Source: an uncultured Pelagibacteraceae bacterium (GTDB taxonomy: Bacteria > Pseudomonadota > Alphaproteobacteria > Pelagibacterales > Pelagibacteraceae). From it: DNA of 64,000 nucleotides. How positions within the stretch are numbered: the stretch's first letter is position 1; each line of letters opens with the position of its first letter. This document shows, piece after piece, positions 1 through 7,770 of this stretch. Made by a program: the position numbers and the translations under genes. The notes under the pieces were generated by a model, which ran no database searches, had not been told where the DNA came from, and saw only the letters and a list, made by a program, of their open reading frames with translations. The stretch spans positions 62,001 through 126,000 of the forward strand of contig CACJZT010000002.1 in assembly GCA_902598015.1 (NCBI GenBank). Reading direction: 5' to 3'.

Positions 1-78
1 ACTCGAATCATGGACTTAAATGTACACATTTTGTTCTCATTGGCAATATATTTCTCAAAATAGCTTAAAATCGTTAAA

Positions 79-1371
79 TTACTTAAGTTTTAGGTATTCA
101 CTATTCAATAAACCAATAGCTTTTAGAACATTATATTGGGCGATAAGATTATTTCTCTCAGATTCTGCCAGAGAAATTTTTGCAGCCAATAACAAAGAGT
201 TTGATTGAATAACATCTAGCGTTGTTCTTGAACCTCTTTCATACTCTGCAGCTATTCCTTCGTTAGCAATTTTTGCTGCTCTAACTTGAGATCTTACCGA
301 ATTTAAAAAACTTTTAGATGCTTCAAGATTTGACCAAGCACTTCCAACATTCTTTTCAGTAGTTTTTACAGCATCCTCAAATAACAAAATTTTTCTAGTT
401 TTAAGATTTGTATTCTTGTTTATTTTTGCACGTTTACTTCCACCTGAATAAAATGGCCAGCTAATTGTTGCTTTAAGTGTATCCTTTTCTCTTTGGTCAT
501 AAGTTGAACTAAAATCCTCAGCATATGATCTTTCTAAAGATAAAGATGCACTAGGTTTTAAGTCACTTTCAGCAATTGCAATATCCATTTCAGACTGATT
601 TAATTCTATTTTAGCGATCATTATATCTGGGTTGTTCTCTCTTGCTAAATTGATTGCTGTACTAAGTTCACTTGGAACTCCTACAATTGCTCTGTTTGTC
701 TTTTTTAATTCATTTGTATTTAAAAGTTTACCAATAATATTTTCGTAATTTAATTTATTAATCATTAATTCGCTTCTTGCTTGAGTTAGTTGAGCGCTTG
801 CTCCCGCAAGGGAAGATTCAGTTTGTGACAAATCCGCAGTTTTTATTTGTCCTCTATCTAATCTAACTTTATCATTTTCAAGTTGTTTAATAAGTAAGTT
901 TAAATTTTGTCTATTAATCGCAACTTTTTCTCTTGATAAAATTACAGATGTAAAAGCTTCTATTGCACTGTAAAGAACATCCTGTTCTTTTTTAAATAAT
1001 TTTGCTTTTGAAAGTTCTAAACCTATTAAATTCTTTTCATAATTAAGGTCTCTCCCAAAATCCAATAACGTTTGCTCTAATTTAATGGATGTTGTGAATG
1101 GATCTGAATCACTAATAGTTGCATCACCACCACTCTGATTTGTCAGTTTATTTGTTTCCTCAAGGCTCTTTGACCCACTTAAACTCAAGGAAGGCATATA
1201 ATCGGCTTTTGAAATATTCAGATCTTCTTCTGAGGCTTTTATATTTTCTCTCTCAGCATTTAATTGTTTATTGTTATTGTAAGTTTCATTTAATGCTTCA
1301 TATAATGTGACAGCAAGCGATTGAGCTGTTAAGCAAAAAAAACTAAAAATTATTATTAATATTTTTTTCAT
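79..1371 (-). CDS. tolC: TolC family outer membrane channel protein
   Basis: Outer-membrane efflux or type I secretion channel, expected to form the trimeric beta-barrel and alpha-barrel duct that joins inner-membrane pumps to the outside. The 430-aa product starts with a Sec signal peptide (KKILIIIFSFFCLTAQSLA) and continues with two long helical repeats rich in Asn, Ser, Glu and Leu, including the OEP-type stretches LEQTLLDFGRDLNYEKN and WPFYSGGSKRAKI. Length fits TolC-type proteins (420-490 aa). Its ATG overlaps the stop of the upstream kinase gene by one base (TAATG), so the two are probably co-translated. No ABC or RND partner is in the window, so the exported substrate cannot be inferred. 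Confidence 0.88.
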   Translation of the reverse strand: MKKILIIIFSFFCLTAQSLAVTLYEALNETYNNNKQLNAERENIKASEEDLNISKADYMPSLSLSGSKSLEETNKLTNQSGGDATISDSDPFTTSIKLEQTLLDFGRDLNYEKNLIGLELSKAKLFKKEQDVLYSAIEAFTSVILSREKVAINRQNLNLLIKQLENDKVRLDRGQIKTADLSQTESSLAGASAQLTQARSELMINKLNYENIIGKLLNTNELKKTNRAIVGVPSELSTAINLARENNPDIMIAKIELNQSEMDIAIAESDLKPSASLSLERSYAEDFSSTYDQREKDTLKATISWPFYSGGSKRAKINKNTNLKTRKILLFEDAVKTTEKNVGSAWSNLEASKSFLNSVRSQVRAAKIANEGIAAEYERGSRTTLDVIQSNSLLLAAKISLAESERNNLIAQYNVLKAIGLLNSEYLKLK

Positions 1372-2297
1372 TAGTTGTACTTTACAGAATTAATTTGATG
1401 ATTAGAATTTAATTTAATAATTATAGATGCGTATTTTGGCGCATATTTAAACATATTCTGCGTAATTCTCTGGTAAGTTTGCATAAATTTTAAAACTTCC
1501 TTTTTTGTCATAATTTTTTGTTTTGTTTTTTTATTCTTATTTTTTAATTTAAGTTTTTTTTCCTGAATAACTCTCCACTTTTGTAATAAACTAAAATTTT
1601 TTGCCCTTAAAAATAATAAACAATCGAGCTTACTATAAAGTTTCTTGTATCCTTTTTTTAGCTGGTCATTAACATGTTTTCTCCAAATTAATTTATTATC
1701 ATCATTTTTTTCCATCATATTTACACTTTTTTTTAATGTTTTTAAGCTTTCAGGTCTTGCTCCAACACACCAACCTTCAAAAATAATTACATCTGGTCTG
1801 CTATTTACTTTGTACCAATTTTTTTTTGTAAATCTGTCATCAATTGCCTTGTCGAACTTGGGTAATATAATTGATTTAAATTTTCTAGAGTTTGCTTTTT
1901 TAATAAACCTAGACATATAACTTATGTCATGGGTCCCGGGTACACCTCTTGTTAATAGCAATGGATGAATTTTCTTGGATAATTTTATTCTATTTTTTTT
2001 AGTTTTGTAAATATCATCAATTGATATTTTGAAAACGTTTAACTTAAAGTATTTTTTTAAAATTATCATTAAGATAGAGCTTATAGTAGTTTTTCCAGTG
2101 CCCTGCCCCCCTGTTAAACCAACAATATAAGGTTTCTTAAAATTTGTTTTTTTTGCAATCCAGAAACTCATTGGGACAAGATAATCTTTTAACATCTTGT
2201 CTTTATTTTTAAATTTATCTGAAGATGTTTCTTGTGTTTTTATAAACTTATAACAATCTTTTTTTACTTTATTTAAACAATCCTCAACTGAAATCAT
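1371..2297 (-). CDS. P-loop kinase, D-glycerate 3-kinase-like
   Basis: Probable small-molecule kinase of the plant-type D-glycerate 3-kinase family (2-/3-phosphoglycerate formation in glyoxylate and serine metabolism). The 308-aa protein has a Walker A motif GGQGTGKTT near residue 64, an ISIDDIYKT segment typical of the uridine-kinase and PanK-like fold, and the conserved FEGWCVGARP block that marks the GLYK group. The N terminus is Lys-rich and the last third is basic. It is followed by tolC with a one-base overlap and preceded by the GFA and cupin genes. The family is well recognised; the exact substrate is inferred from family membership only. Confidence 0.75.
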   Translation of the reverse strand: MISVEDCLNKVKKDCYKFIKTQETSSDKFKNKDKMLKDYLVPMSFWIAKKTNFKKPYIVGLTGGQGTGKTTISSILMIILKKYFKLNVFKISIDDIYKTKKNRIKLSKKIHPLLLTRGVPGTHDISYMSRFIKKANSRKFKSIILPKFDKAIDDRFTKKNWYKVNSRPDVIIFEGWCVGARPESLKTLKKSVNMMEKNDDNKLIWRKHVNDQLKKGYKKLYSKLDCLLFLRAKNFSLLQKWRVIQEKKLKLKNKNKKTKQKIMTKKEVLKFMQTYQRITQNMFKYAPKYASIIIKLNSNHQINSVKYN

Positions 2298-2303
2298 TTA
2301 ATT

Positions 2304-2669
2304 TTATTTTTGGTCAAGTGGATGGTTTAAACCATCAAAGAAAACAACATCTTTTAAATCGTCGACTTTAACTTCATCTACACAACCTAAATTAAATCCG
2401 GTCATGGTGGGTGCACTTCTTGGGTTATGATGTGTGTAAATTCCACATTCAATACAAAAGTAATGATTAGCAACTTTCGTATGGTACTGATAAAGTTTTA
2501 ATTTATCTTCTCCCTTAGTAACTTTAAAATCTTCATTTTTAACCATTCCCATTGTTGCATTTTTTCTTTTACATATAGAGCAGTTACATCTTACAATTTT
2601 TGGTAATTCATTAATTGGAACATTAATTTCTGCTTCTACACATCCACAATGACATGTTAGTTTCGGCAT
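2304..2669 (-). CDS. GFA family (glutathione-dependent formaldehyde-activating-like) zinc protein
   Basis: Small 121-aa protein of the GFA/CENP-V fold, which binds one or two zinc ions through cysteine clusters. Visible ligands are the N-terminal CHCGCVE, then CNCSICKRK, then FCIECGIYTHHNPR, which is the normal order and spacing for the family. Known members include a glutathione-formaldehyde adduct-forming enzyme, but most members have no established activity, so no reaction is assigned here. It lies 3 bases after the cupin gene and 6 bases before the kinase gene, in one probable transcription unit running towards tolC. Confidence 0.82.
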   Translation of the reverse strand: MPKLTCHCGCVEAEINVPINELPKIVRCNCSICKRKNATMGMVKNEDFKVTKGEDKLKLYQYHTKVANHYFCIECGIYTHHNPRSAPTMTGFNLGCVDEVKVDDLKDVVFFDGLNHPLDQK

Positions 2670-2672
2670 TAA

Positions 2673-3023
2673 TTATTCTCCCCATTTTCCATGAAACTCA
2701 TAAACAACTGCTGGCTTATCACCAACTACCCAGCCGTCATGACCTGGGTCAATTGAATATGCATCGCCTGCTTTATATGTTAATTCTGTTCCATCATCAT
2801 GTTTAGCACAAACTGCTCCTGAAACTATTACTCCAAGATGTTTTGCTTTACAGCTATCAGTGCCTACAGTTGGTTTAATATCTTGTGACCATTTCCATCC
2901 TGGCTGCAAAACTAATCTCATTACTCTTTGATCTCCCACTTTTACGATATCCATTTTAGCATTGTTGAAACTGGTATTGCTTTCATCTGGATTATCAAAA
3001 CTTTTAACTTCAATTGAACTCAT
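2673..3023 (-). CDS. Cupin domain protein
   Basis: A 116-aa single-domain cupin. Residues from about 40 to 105 hold the double-stranded beta-helix motifs: LGVIVSGAVCAKHDDGTEL and YSIDPGHDGWVVGDKP, with the His and Asp positions of a metal-binding cupin partly retained. Small cupins of this type often sense or modify small molecules, but no substrate is apparent. The gene is the first of a minus-strand set (cupin, GFA, kinase, tolC) and is divergent from umuD. The ATG is preceded by AGGAGAAGGGT, a good ribosome binding site for this genome, which supports the start. Confidence 0.75.
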   Translation of the reverse strand: MSSIEVKSFDNPDESNTSFNNAKMDIVKVGDQRVMRLVLQPGWKWSQDIKPTVGTDSCKAKHLGVIVSGAVCAKHDDGTELTYKAGDAYSIDPGHDGWVVGDKPAVVYEFHGKWGE

Positions 3024-3075
3024 ACCCTTCTCCTTTTATAATTAAATTTAGATCATAGACTACTAATGGTTTAAG

Positions 3076-3084
3076 TTATCCACA
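3076..3084 (+). promoter_or_regulatory. Perfect DnaA-box match upstream of umuDC
   Basis: TTATCCACA matches the E. coli DnaA consensus 9-mer exactly and lies in the 138-bp divergent region between the cupin gene and umuD. I saw no second box nearby, so this is a regulatory candidate or a chance match rather than an origin. Confidence 0.4.
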
Positions 3085-3115
3085 ATAGCACAAAATATGG
3101 TTTTGGATGTTCACG

Positions 3116-3137
3116 TTTTGATTCACTTTTGATTCAC
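3116..3137 (+). repeat. Tandem 11-bp repeat in the umuD upstream region (operator candidate)
   Basis: TTTTGATTCAC occurs twice in perfect tandem, preceded by a related GTTCAC at 3109-3114. The core reads ATTC-N7-ATTC, the same geometry as the alphaproteobacterial LexA box GTTC-N7-GTTC with G changed to A. The position upstream of an SOS-type operon makes it a plausible repressor site. That reading is inference. Confidence 0.4.
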
Positions 3138-3161
3138 TTACAGACTCAAAATACAACCTAA

Positions 3162-3190
3162 TTGACACTATTGTATAACTCATGTACTAA
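3162..3190 (+). promoter_or_regulatory. Candidate umuD promoter
   Basis: A perfect -35 hexamer TTGACA (3162-3167) is followed 17 bp later by TACTAA, with an alternative TATAAC at 3174-3179. It lies 22-51 bp before the chosen umuD ATG. The -10 element is weak, so the exact transcription start is uncertain. Confidence 0.35.
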
Positions 3191-3212
3191 TAAGAACAAA
3201 ACAAGAACACTT

Positions 3213-3608
3213 ATGAAGCTAACAATACCTTATTATTTGCATAAAGCGGGAGCTGGTTTTCCTTCCCCTGCAACTGACTACATAGAAGAAGATATAGATT
3301 TAAACGTACATCTAATCAAAAATGTTCCAGCAACTTTCATCATAAGAGTTCAAGGAAAATCAATGGTGGATGTTGGAATAAATGATGGTGATTTATTAGT
3401 TGTAGACAAAAGCTTAACTCCAAAAAATTTTTCAACTGTCATAGCAAATGTTCACGATGAACTCGTTGTTAAAACTTTAGTTAAAGAAAAAGATAAACAA
3501 TTTTTAACGTCAGGATCTAAAGAATTTTCTGATCGAATTTTAATTAATGAAGAACAAGATATTTTTATTTGGGGAGTAGTCACCTATGTCATACATTCAG
3601 TACACTAG
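3213..3608 (+). CDS. umuD: UmuD, DNA polymerase V accessory subunit (S24 self-cleaving peptidase)
   Basis: Subunit of the translesion polymerase Pol V; RecA-stimulated self-cleavage yields active UmuD'. From the ATG at 3213 the protein is 131 aa. The Ser-Lys dyad is visible as S50 (VQGKSMVD) and K87 (DELVVKTL), and the cleavage site is Ala14-Gly15 before FPSPATDY, replacing the Cys-Gly of E. coli UmuD. All three positions sit exactly 10 residues before their E. coli counterparts. The ORF-track start at 3162 is a TTG lying inside a TTGACA hexamer and adds 17 residues without homology, so I reject it. The end overlaps umuC by 23 bases. Confidence 0.9.
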   Translation: MKLTIPYYLHKAGAGFPSPATDYIEEDIDLNVHLIKNVPATFIIRVQGKSMVDVGINDGDLLVVDKSLTPKNFSTVIANVHDELVVKTLVKEKDKQFLTSGSKEFSDRILINEEQDIFIWGVVTYVIHSVH

Positions 3609-4863
3609 AAAATTAGCGCTAGTTGACTGTAATTCTTTCTATGTTTCTTGTGAAAGACTATTTAATCCAAAAATAAGGAAAAAACCTGTTGTAGTTTTAT
3701 CTAATAATGATGGCTGTATAGTTTCAAGATCTACTGAAGCAAAAGCTTTGGGAATTAAAATGGGTGAGCCCTACTTTAAAGCAAAAGATATTATTATCAA
3801 AAATGATGTACAAGTATTCTCATCAAATTATTCTTTGTATGGAGATTTATCTAGAAGAGTAATGAGAACTTTAAAAAGATTTAACTCTGATATTGAAGTT
3901 TATTCAATTGATGAGGCATTTATGGATTTATCAAATTTTTCTGACAATGAAGTAGAGCAAGTTGGAAGAGAAATTAGAGAAACAGTTTTAAAGTGGACTG
4001 GTATTCCAACAAGTATAGGAATAGCTAAAACTAAAACTTTAAGCAAAGTTGCAAATCATATAGCAAAGAAAAAACAATCAGGTGTTACAAGTTTAATTGG
4101 AATAGAAAATCTTGATCCTATTCTTGAAAAAATTGATATTAACGATGTTTGGGGTGTTGGAAGACAAATGACAAAGTTTTATCAAAAAAATGGAATTTAT
4201 AATGCTAAACAATTAAAAAATAAATCAAACACCTGGATTAAAAAATCTTCGAATGTTCTAAGTTCAAGAACCGCAATGGAACTTAGAGGTGTGCCTTGTA
4301 TTGATTTAGAAAAAACTGCATCAAAAAGAAAAAGCTGTGTAGTATCAAGATCATTTGGAAAAAGAATAGAGAGATTTCAGGAACTTGAAGAAGCCGTTGC
4401 TAGTTATTGTTTAAATGCATCAGAGAAAATAAGATCTGAAAACCTTGTTGCAAAAGCAGTTATGGTATTTGTTAGAACTAGTCCTTTTCAAAAACAATTT
4501 GGTTTTTATTCAAACTCCAGAACTGTTGATTTTCCTATAGCAACTAACAATAGTATAGAAATAGTAAAAAACGCCTTATCTGTCTTAAAAGTAATCTTTA
4601 GAAAAGGACATCGTTATCAAAAAGCAGGAGTGATGCTAACTGGGTTAACAGACGCTGAAAATAATGAAAATTTATTTTCATCTGCAAAAGACGAGAGAAT
4701 TAATAGATTAATGAGATCAATTGATAATACAAATTATAGATATGGTAGATCTACATTAAGTCTTGCAAGTGCTGGTGTTAGAAAGTCCTGGAGTATGAAA
4801 AGGGATTACAACTCAAAGATAGATACAGCCGATTTTTATTGTTTACCAACAATTAGAGCTTAA
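3586..4863 (+). CDS. umuC: UmuC, Y-family DNA polymerase V catalytic subunit
   Basis: Error-prone translesion DNA polymerase. The 425-aa product carries Y-family palm residues D14 (ALVDCNSFYVSCE) and D109-E110 (YSIDEAF), the fingers-domain NNDGCIVSRS segment, and the helix-hairpin-helix region DVWGVGRQM. The C-terminal RSWSMKRDY block is typical of UmuC rather than DinB, and the length fits (E. coli UmuC is 422 aa). It overlaps umuD, which indicates a coupled umuDC operon. The 110 bases after it, before the convergent glycosyltransferase, contain only a weak AT-rich hairpin near 4869-4902 and no T-run. Confidence 0.93.
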   Translation: MSYIQYTRKLALVDCNSFYVSCERLFNPKIRKKPVVVLSNNDGCIVSRSTEAKALGIKMGEPYFKAKDIIIKNDVQVFSSNYSLYGDLSRRVMRTLKRFNSDIEVYSIDEAFMDLSNFSDNEVEQVGREIRETVLKWTGIPTSIGIAKTKTLSKVANHIAKKKQSGVTSLIGIENLDPILEKIDINDVWGVGRQMTKFYQKNGIYNAKQLKNKSNTWIKKSSNVLSSRTAMELRGVPCIDLEKTASKRKSCVVSRSFGKRIERFQELEEAVASYCLNASEKIRSENLVAKAVMVFVRTSPFQKQFGFYSNSRTVDFPIATNNSIEIVKNALSVLKVIFRKGHRYQKAGVMLTGLTDAENNENLFSSAKDERINRLMRSIDNTNYRYGRSTLSLASAGVRKSWSMKRDYNSKIDTADFYCLPTIRA

Positions 4864-4973
4864 CGGTAGGTTTCAATTATTTAAGAGAATAAATTGATTA
4901 CCAAATAAATCTTTCCAAGATTTAGCTTGCTGGATGACTTTTATCTCTTTCATTTTATTGAATTAAATAAAAC

Positions 4974-5843
4974 TTATTTTATTGTGTCAATATTCTCGAT
5001 ATTGCTTAATGCGTTATTTAATTCCTCTAAATTTTCTCTTCTTCCAATCATTACAACTGATAATCCAAATGCAATAATTAGAGCTAAGGGGATAGCTGTA
5101 ACAATGCTTATGTAATCAGCCATTAAGATTAAATAAATAGCATAAAATAAAATTGATCGAATAATAACTGTAGATTTAAAAACAGCTATAATTGCTAAAG
5201 AATGCTTAATTAAATTTTTAAAACTCATTTTAGAAGGACCAAAATATCTTGTACCTCTTATAGATGGAGAGGAAGATCTGTCTTTTTCTAATTTTGCCAA
5301 CGCTCCAGAAAAGCTGCACCAAGTAGATTTATCGTTTATTAATTTCTTAACAGTTGACTTTGGAAGACACGTATAATTTCCAAATTTTATAGAATGACCA
5401 GTAAATACATAAGTTATTATTTTATGGAAATGATAACAAGTTTTAAAAATAATATTTTCAGATCTTTTTACTCTTTCTCCTACAATTGGCTTTCCTTCGT
5501 CATATTTTATGTATTCTAGAAAACTTTTGATTTCTTCTGGCCTATCTTCACCATCAGAATCCATTGGGATTACATAATCAAATTCTTTATTTTGAAATAT
5601 ATGTTTAAGTCCTGTTGCAATGCATCTTCCATGTCCTTGATTGTTTTTAATATTTAAAATTTCAACAGATAATAGGTTTTCTGCATTGGAAATAGAAGTT
5701 GGTTTTTCCTCAGTTGATGCATCATTAACTAAGACAATAGAAAATTCAGCATCTAAATCTTTTACAATAGTATTTATTTCTTCAATTAATTTTGAAGCTG
5801 ATTTCCAGTCATTGTAAACTGGTGTTAAAATAGTAATTTTCAT
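4974..5843 (-). CDS. Family 2 glycosyltransferase with C-terminal membrane helices
   Basis: Likely transfers a sugar from a nucleotide donor to a polyprenyl phosphate on the cytoplasmic face (DPM1/ArnC-like). The 289-aa protein begins MKITILTPVYNDW, the GT-A nucleotide-binding strand, followed by LVNDAST and a DSDGEDRPEE block that supplies the DXD metal site. Two hydrophobic helices lie at about residues 215-265. It is the last gene of a three-gene unit (GT39 enzyme, microprotein, GT2), 4 bases behind the microprotein stop. A polyprenyl-sugar-making GT2 beside a polyprenyl-sugar-using GT39 is a coherent pair for envelope glycan modification; the sugar and acceptor are unknown. Confidence 0.85.
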   Translation of the reverse strand: MKITILTPVYNDWKSASKLIEEINTIVKDLDAEFSIVLVNDASTEEKPTSISNAENLLSVEILNIKNNQGHGRCIATGLKHIFQNKEFDYVIPMDSDGEDRPEEIKSFLEYIKYDEGKPIVGERVKRSENIIFKTCYHFHKIITYVFTGHSIKFGNYTCLPKSTVKKLINDKSTWCSFSGALAKLEKDRSSSPSIRGTRYFGPSKMSFKNLIKHSLAIIAVFKSTVIIRSILFYAIYLILMADYISIVTAIPLALIIAFGLSVVMIGRRENLEELNNALSNIENIDTIK

Positions 5844-5847
5844 TTAT

Positions 5848-5952
5848 TTAACTTGAAAGTAACCTCAGCAAAGAGGCTACAATTCCATGTCCAGACAACT
5901 CTATTATTACGACAATAAAGACGATGAATAGTATGTTTTTATTGAATTTCAT
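5848..5952 (-). CDS. 34-aa single-pass membrane microprotein between two glycosyltransferases
   Basis: Too short for the ORF track. It reads MKFNKNILFIVFIVVIIELS then GHGIVASLLRLLSS. The protein has a basic N terminus, one hydrophobic helix of roughly 12-15 residues interrupted by a Glu, and a short amphipathic tail with one Arg. The ATG is 2 bases after the stop of the GT39 gene and its TAA is 4 bases before the GT2 ATG, so it exactly fills the gap with normal operon spacing. I do not recognise a family. A membrane partner of one glycosyltransferase or a tiny flippase component is possible, but that is inference. Confidence 0.5.
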   Translation of the reverse strand: MKFNKNILFIVFIVVIIELSGHGIVASLLRLLSS

Positions 5953-5954
5953 AT

Positions 5955-7274
5955 CTACGATCCAACACAAATCTTATCAATACACATATATTTTTCAAAT
6001 GAATTCAATTTTTGTTTTGTAACAAGGCCTTTCCAAATGGGCCTTGAATTAATGTGATATGATAAATTTCCAGCGGCCCATTCATCGCCAAGCACATATT
6101 TGATAGGCTCATCATGTTGTTCATGCCATGCCATTTGAACCTTTATAGCTATATCTCTTCCAGGATAATCAGTCCTTTTATCAGTCTTAGATATTGAGAC
6201 ATAACCATACAAAATTGGAGATAATAGAAATAAAAATATAAATCCTATTAAAAAGGAATTTAGTTTCTTAATGTTTATTTGATTTTTCAAAAGGTAAATA
6301 AACAAAGTTCCAAAGAACAAGTAAAAAGGGGTCATCCACATAGTTCTAATTTTTGACCCGGTTATTAGCGCTGTCATAAAAACCAGAACAATTGGGACTA
6401 AATTAATAAATATTAAAAATAAAAGTTTTTCATCTTTTAAATTTAATTTTTTAGGAATTTTTTTTATTAATAGCCAGACTAAAATTAAAAATGGCACTAA
6501 AATACCAATTTGTTTTAATGTGAATATCAATGGATATTTAAGATGATTTATCATTTGCCCTTCATTCAAACCTGCACGAGCAAAACCATATTTAATTGTA
6601 ATAAAATCGTTATTAAATAACCAAATTATATGTGGAATTAAAATTACAAAAAATACTTCTAAAGAAACTAAGTATTTAAAATCAAATCTTTTAGATTTTT
6701 TAATGAATATTAAATATGCAAATAATAAATCTATTGCGACTAATAAATAAATAAATAGATACTTAGATAGAATTCCAAACGCTGCTGCAGCTCCTAACAA
6801 GATACAATCATAGAGCTCGATTTTTTTACTATTGTATATTTTCCAAGTGTAATAAACGGTTAAACACCAAAAGGGTAATTGGCAAACATTTACATTAAAT
6901 TCTGGAGTTGTGAAATTATAGAAGTATATCCCTTCAATAAGAAAAACTGATAGCAAACTCAAAGTGCCATCATTAAGAATTTCCTGCGATAGTTTAAAAA
7001 TAATGAAAAAAGATATTACTACAAAAATTTGACTTAAAAAATAATAAGCCCAATCTTGTGGCCCAAATATTTGAAAAAAAACTTCTGTAAAAAACGCACT
7101 TAATGGAGGATGTTTATTAAATCCCCAATCTAAATTACTACCCCAAGCCAAAGCTTCAATTGTATCTAAAGGTAAATTTGAGTTTGTGATTGTAGGAACA
7201 ACTGTCCATAGAATTAAGTGAGTCGTTACAAAAATATAAAAAATATTATTTATATTTCTTTTGTTTAAGGCCAT
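5955..7274 (-). CDS. ArnT-like family 39 glycosyltransferase, polytopic membrane protein
   Basis: GT39/PMT-type transferase that moves a sugar from a polyprenyl-phosphate carrier to an acceptor on the periplasmic side. From the ATG at 7274 the protein is 439 aa with about 10 hydrophobic helices. The first periplasmic loop carries EALAWGSNLDWGFNKHPPL, the conserved acidic catalytic region and KHPPL motif of the bacterial ArnT-like group. The C-terminal soluble tail contains YPGRDIAIKVQMAWHE. I prefer 7274 to the GTG at 7310 because the upstream stretch overlaps a strong dksA promoter and adds a non-hydrophobic extension. It is first in a unit with the microprotein and GT2 genes. Confidence 0.8.
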   Translation of the reverse strand: MALNKRNINNIFYIFVTTHLILWTVVPTITNSNLPLDTIEALAWGSNLDWGFNKHPPLSAFFTEVFFQIFGPQDWAYYFLSQIFVVISFFIIFKLSQEILNDGTLSLLSVFLIEGIYFYNFTTPEFNVNVCQLPFWCLTVYYTWKIYNSKKIELYDCILLGAAAAFGILSKYLFIYLLVAIDLLFAYLIFIKKSKRFDFKYLVSLEVFFVILIPHIIWLFNNDFITIKYGFARAGLNEGQMINHLKYPLIFTLKQIGILVPFLILVWLLIKKIPKKLNLKDEKLLFLIFINLVPIVLVFMTALITGSKIRTMWMTPFYLFFGTLFIYLLKNQINIKKLNSFLIGFIFLFLLSPILYGYVSISKTDKRTDYPGRDIAIKVQMAWHEQHDEPIKYVLGDEWAAGNLSYHINSRPIWKGLVTKQKLNSFEKYMCIDKICVGS

Positions 7275-7303
7275 TTTTATCAATCTATATGAATAAACCG
7301 TTC

Positions 7304-7331
7304 TTGACACTCATTTATTCATGAATATATT
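7304..7331 (+). promoter_or_regulatory. Sigma-70-type promoter for dksA
   Basis: TTGACA at 7304-7309, a 16-bp spacer and TATATT at 7326-7331 lie 23 bases before the dksA ATG. This is one of the two best -35/-10 pairs in the window. It overlaps the GTG-extended form of the divergent GT39 ORF. Confidence 0.65.
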
Positions 7332-7353
7332 CACCAACTCAAAATAGCTAGGT

Positions 7354-7770
7354 ATGGTAAGAATTTCAAAAACTTATACTCCAAAAGAAAAAGAGAAATA
7401 CATGTGTGCTAAACATTTAGCGTATTTTAAGATGAAATTAATGGAGTGGAAAAAAGATTTAAAGAGATCTAATAATGAGGCGATTTTTCAAGCGTCAATG
7501 GATGATAATAGTGCATCAGCTGACATAGTTGACCAAGCAAGCTCATACACTGAAAAGAATGTAGAGATGAGAGCTATTAATAGACAAATCAAATTAATTT
7601 CTAAAATAGATGGTGCATTAAAGAAAATTCAAGATGGAACTTACGGTTTTTGTGAGGAAACTGGTGAACCTATCGGATTAAAAAGATTAATGGCAAGACC
7701 AGTTGCAACTCTCTGCATAGCAGCTCAAGAAAAACACGAAAAAGACGAAAAAGTTTACGCTGACGATTAA
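7354..7770 (+). CDS. dksA: DksA, RNA polymerase-binding stringent-response regulator (2-Cys form)
   Basis: Binds the RNA polymerase secondary channel and, with ppGpp, redirects transcription in starvation. The 138-aa protein has the long coiled coil with its tip motif D57-x-x-D60-x-A62 intact. The C-terminal domain retains only two of the four zinc cysteines: C100 and C121 are present, but the partners are T103 and A124 (CEETGEPIG and CIAAQEKHE), as in many alphaproteobacterial DksA proteins. Zinc binding is therefore doubtful while the fold is probably kept. A strong promoter lies directly upstream. Its TAA overlaps the convergent GST stop by 4 bases. Confidence 0.92.
   Translation: MVRISKTYTPKEKEKYMCAKHLAYFKMKLMEWKKDLKRSNNEAIFQASMDDNSASADIVDQASSYTEKNVEMRAINRQIKLISKIDGALKKIQDGTYGFCEETGEPIGLKRLMARPVATLCIAAQEKHEKDEKVYADD

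Noticed and set aside
1-78. End of a further gene or RNA at the left edge
   Set aside because: Too short to identify; no open frame or RNA structure could be supported on either strand.
3076-3137. Possible replication origin near the DnaA box
   Set aside because: Only a single box, no cluster, no flanking dnaA, parAB, hemE or gidA genes.
3162-3212. ORF-track start of umuD at a TTG
   Set aside because: It lies within a TTGACA promoter hexamer and adds residues absent from UmuD; the ATG at 3213 puts the cleavage site and catalytic residues at the expected spacing.
3213-4863. umuDC as part of a prophage or plasmid remnant
   Set aside because: No integrase, phage or repeat sequence nearby, and base composition matches the surroundings.
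7275-7310. GTG-extended start of the GT39 enzyme
   Set aside because: The extension overlaps the strong dksA promoter and precedes the first membrane helix without useful features; the ATG at 7274 is preferred.
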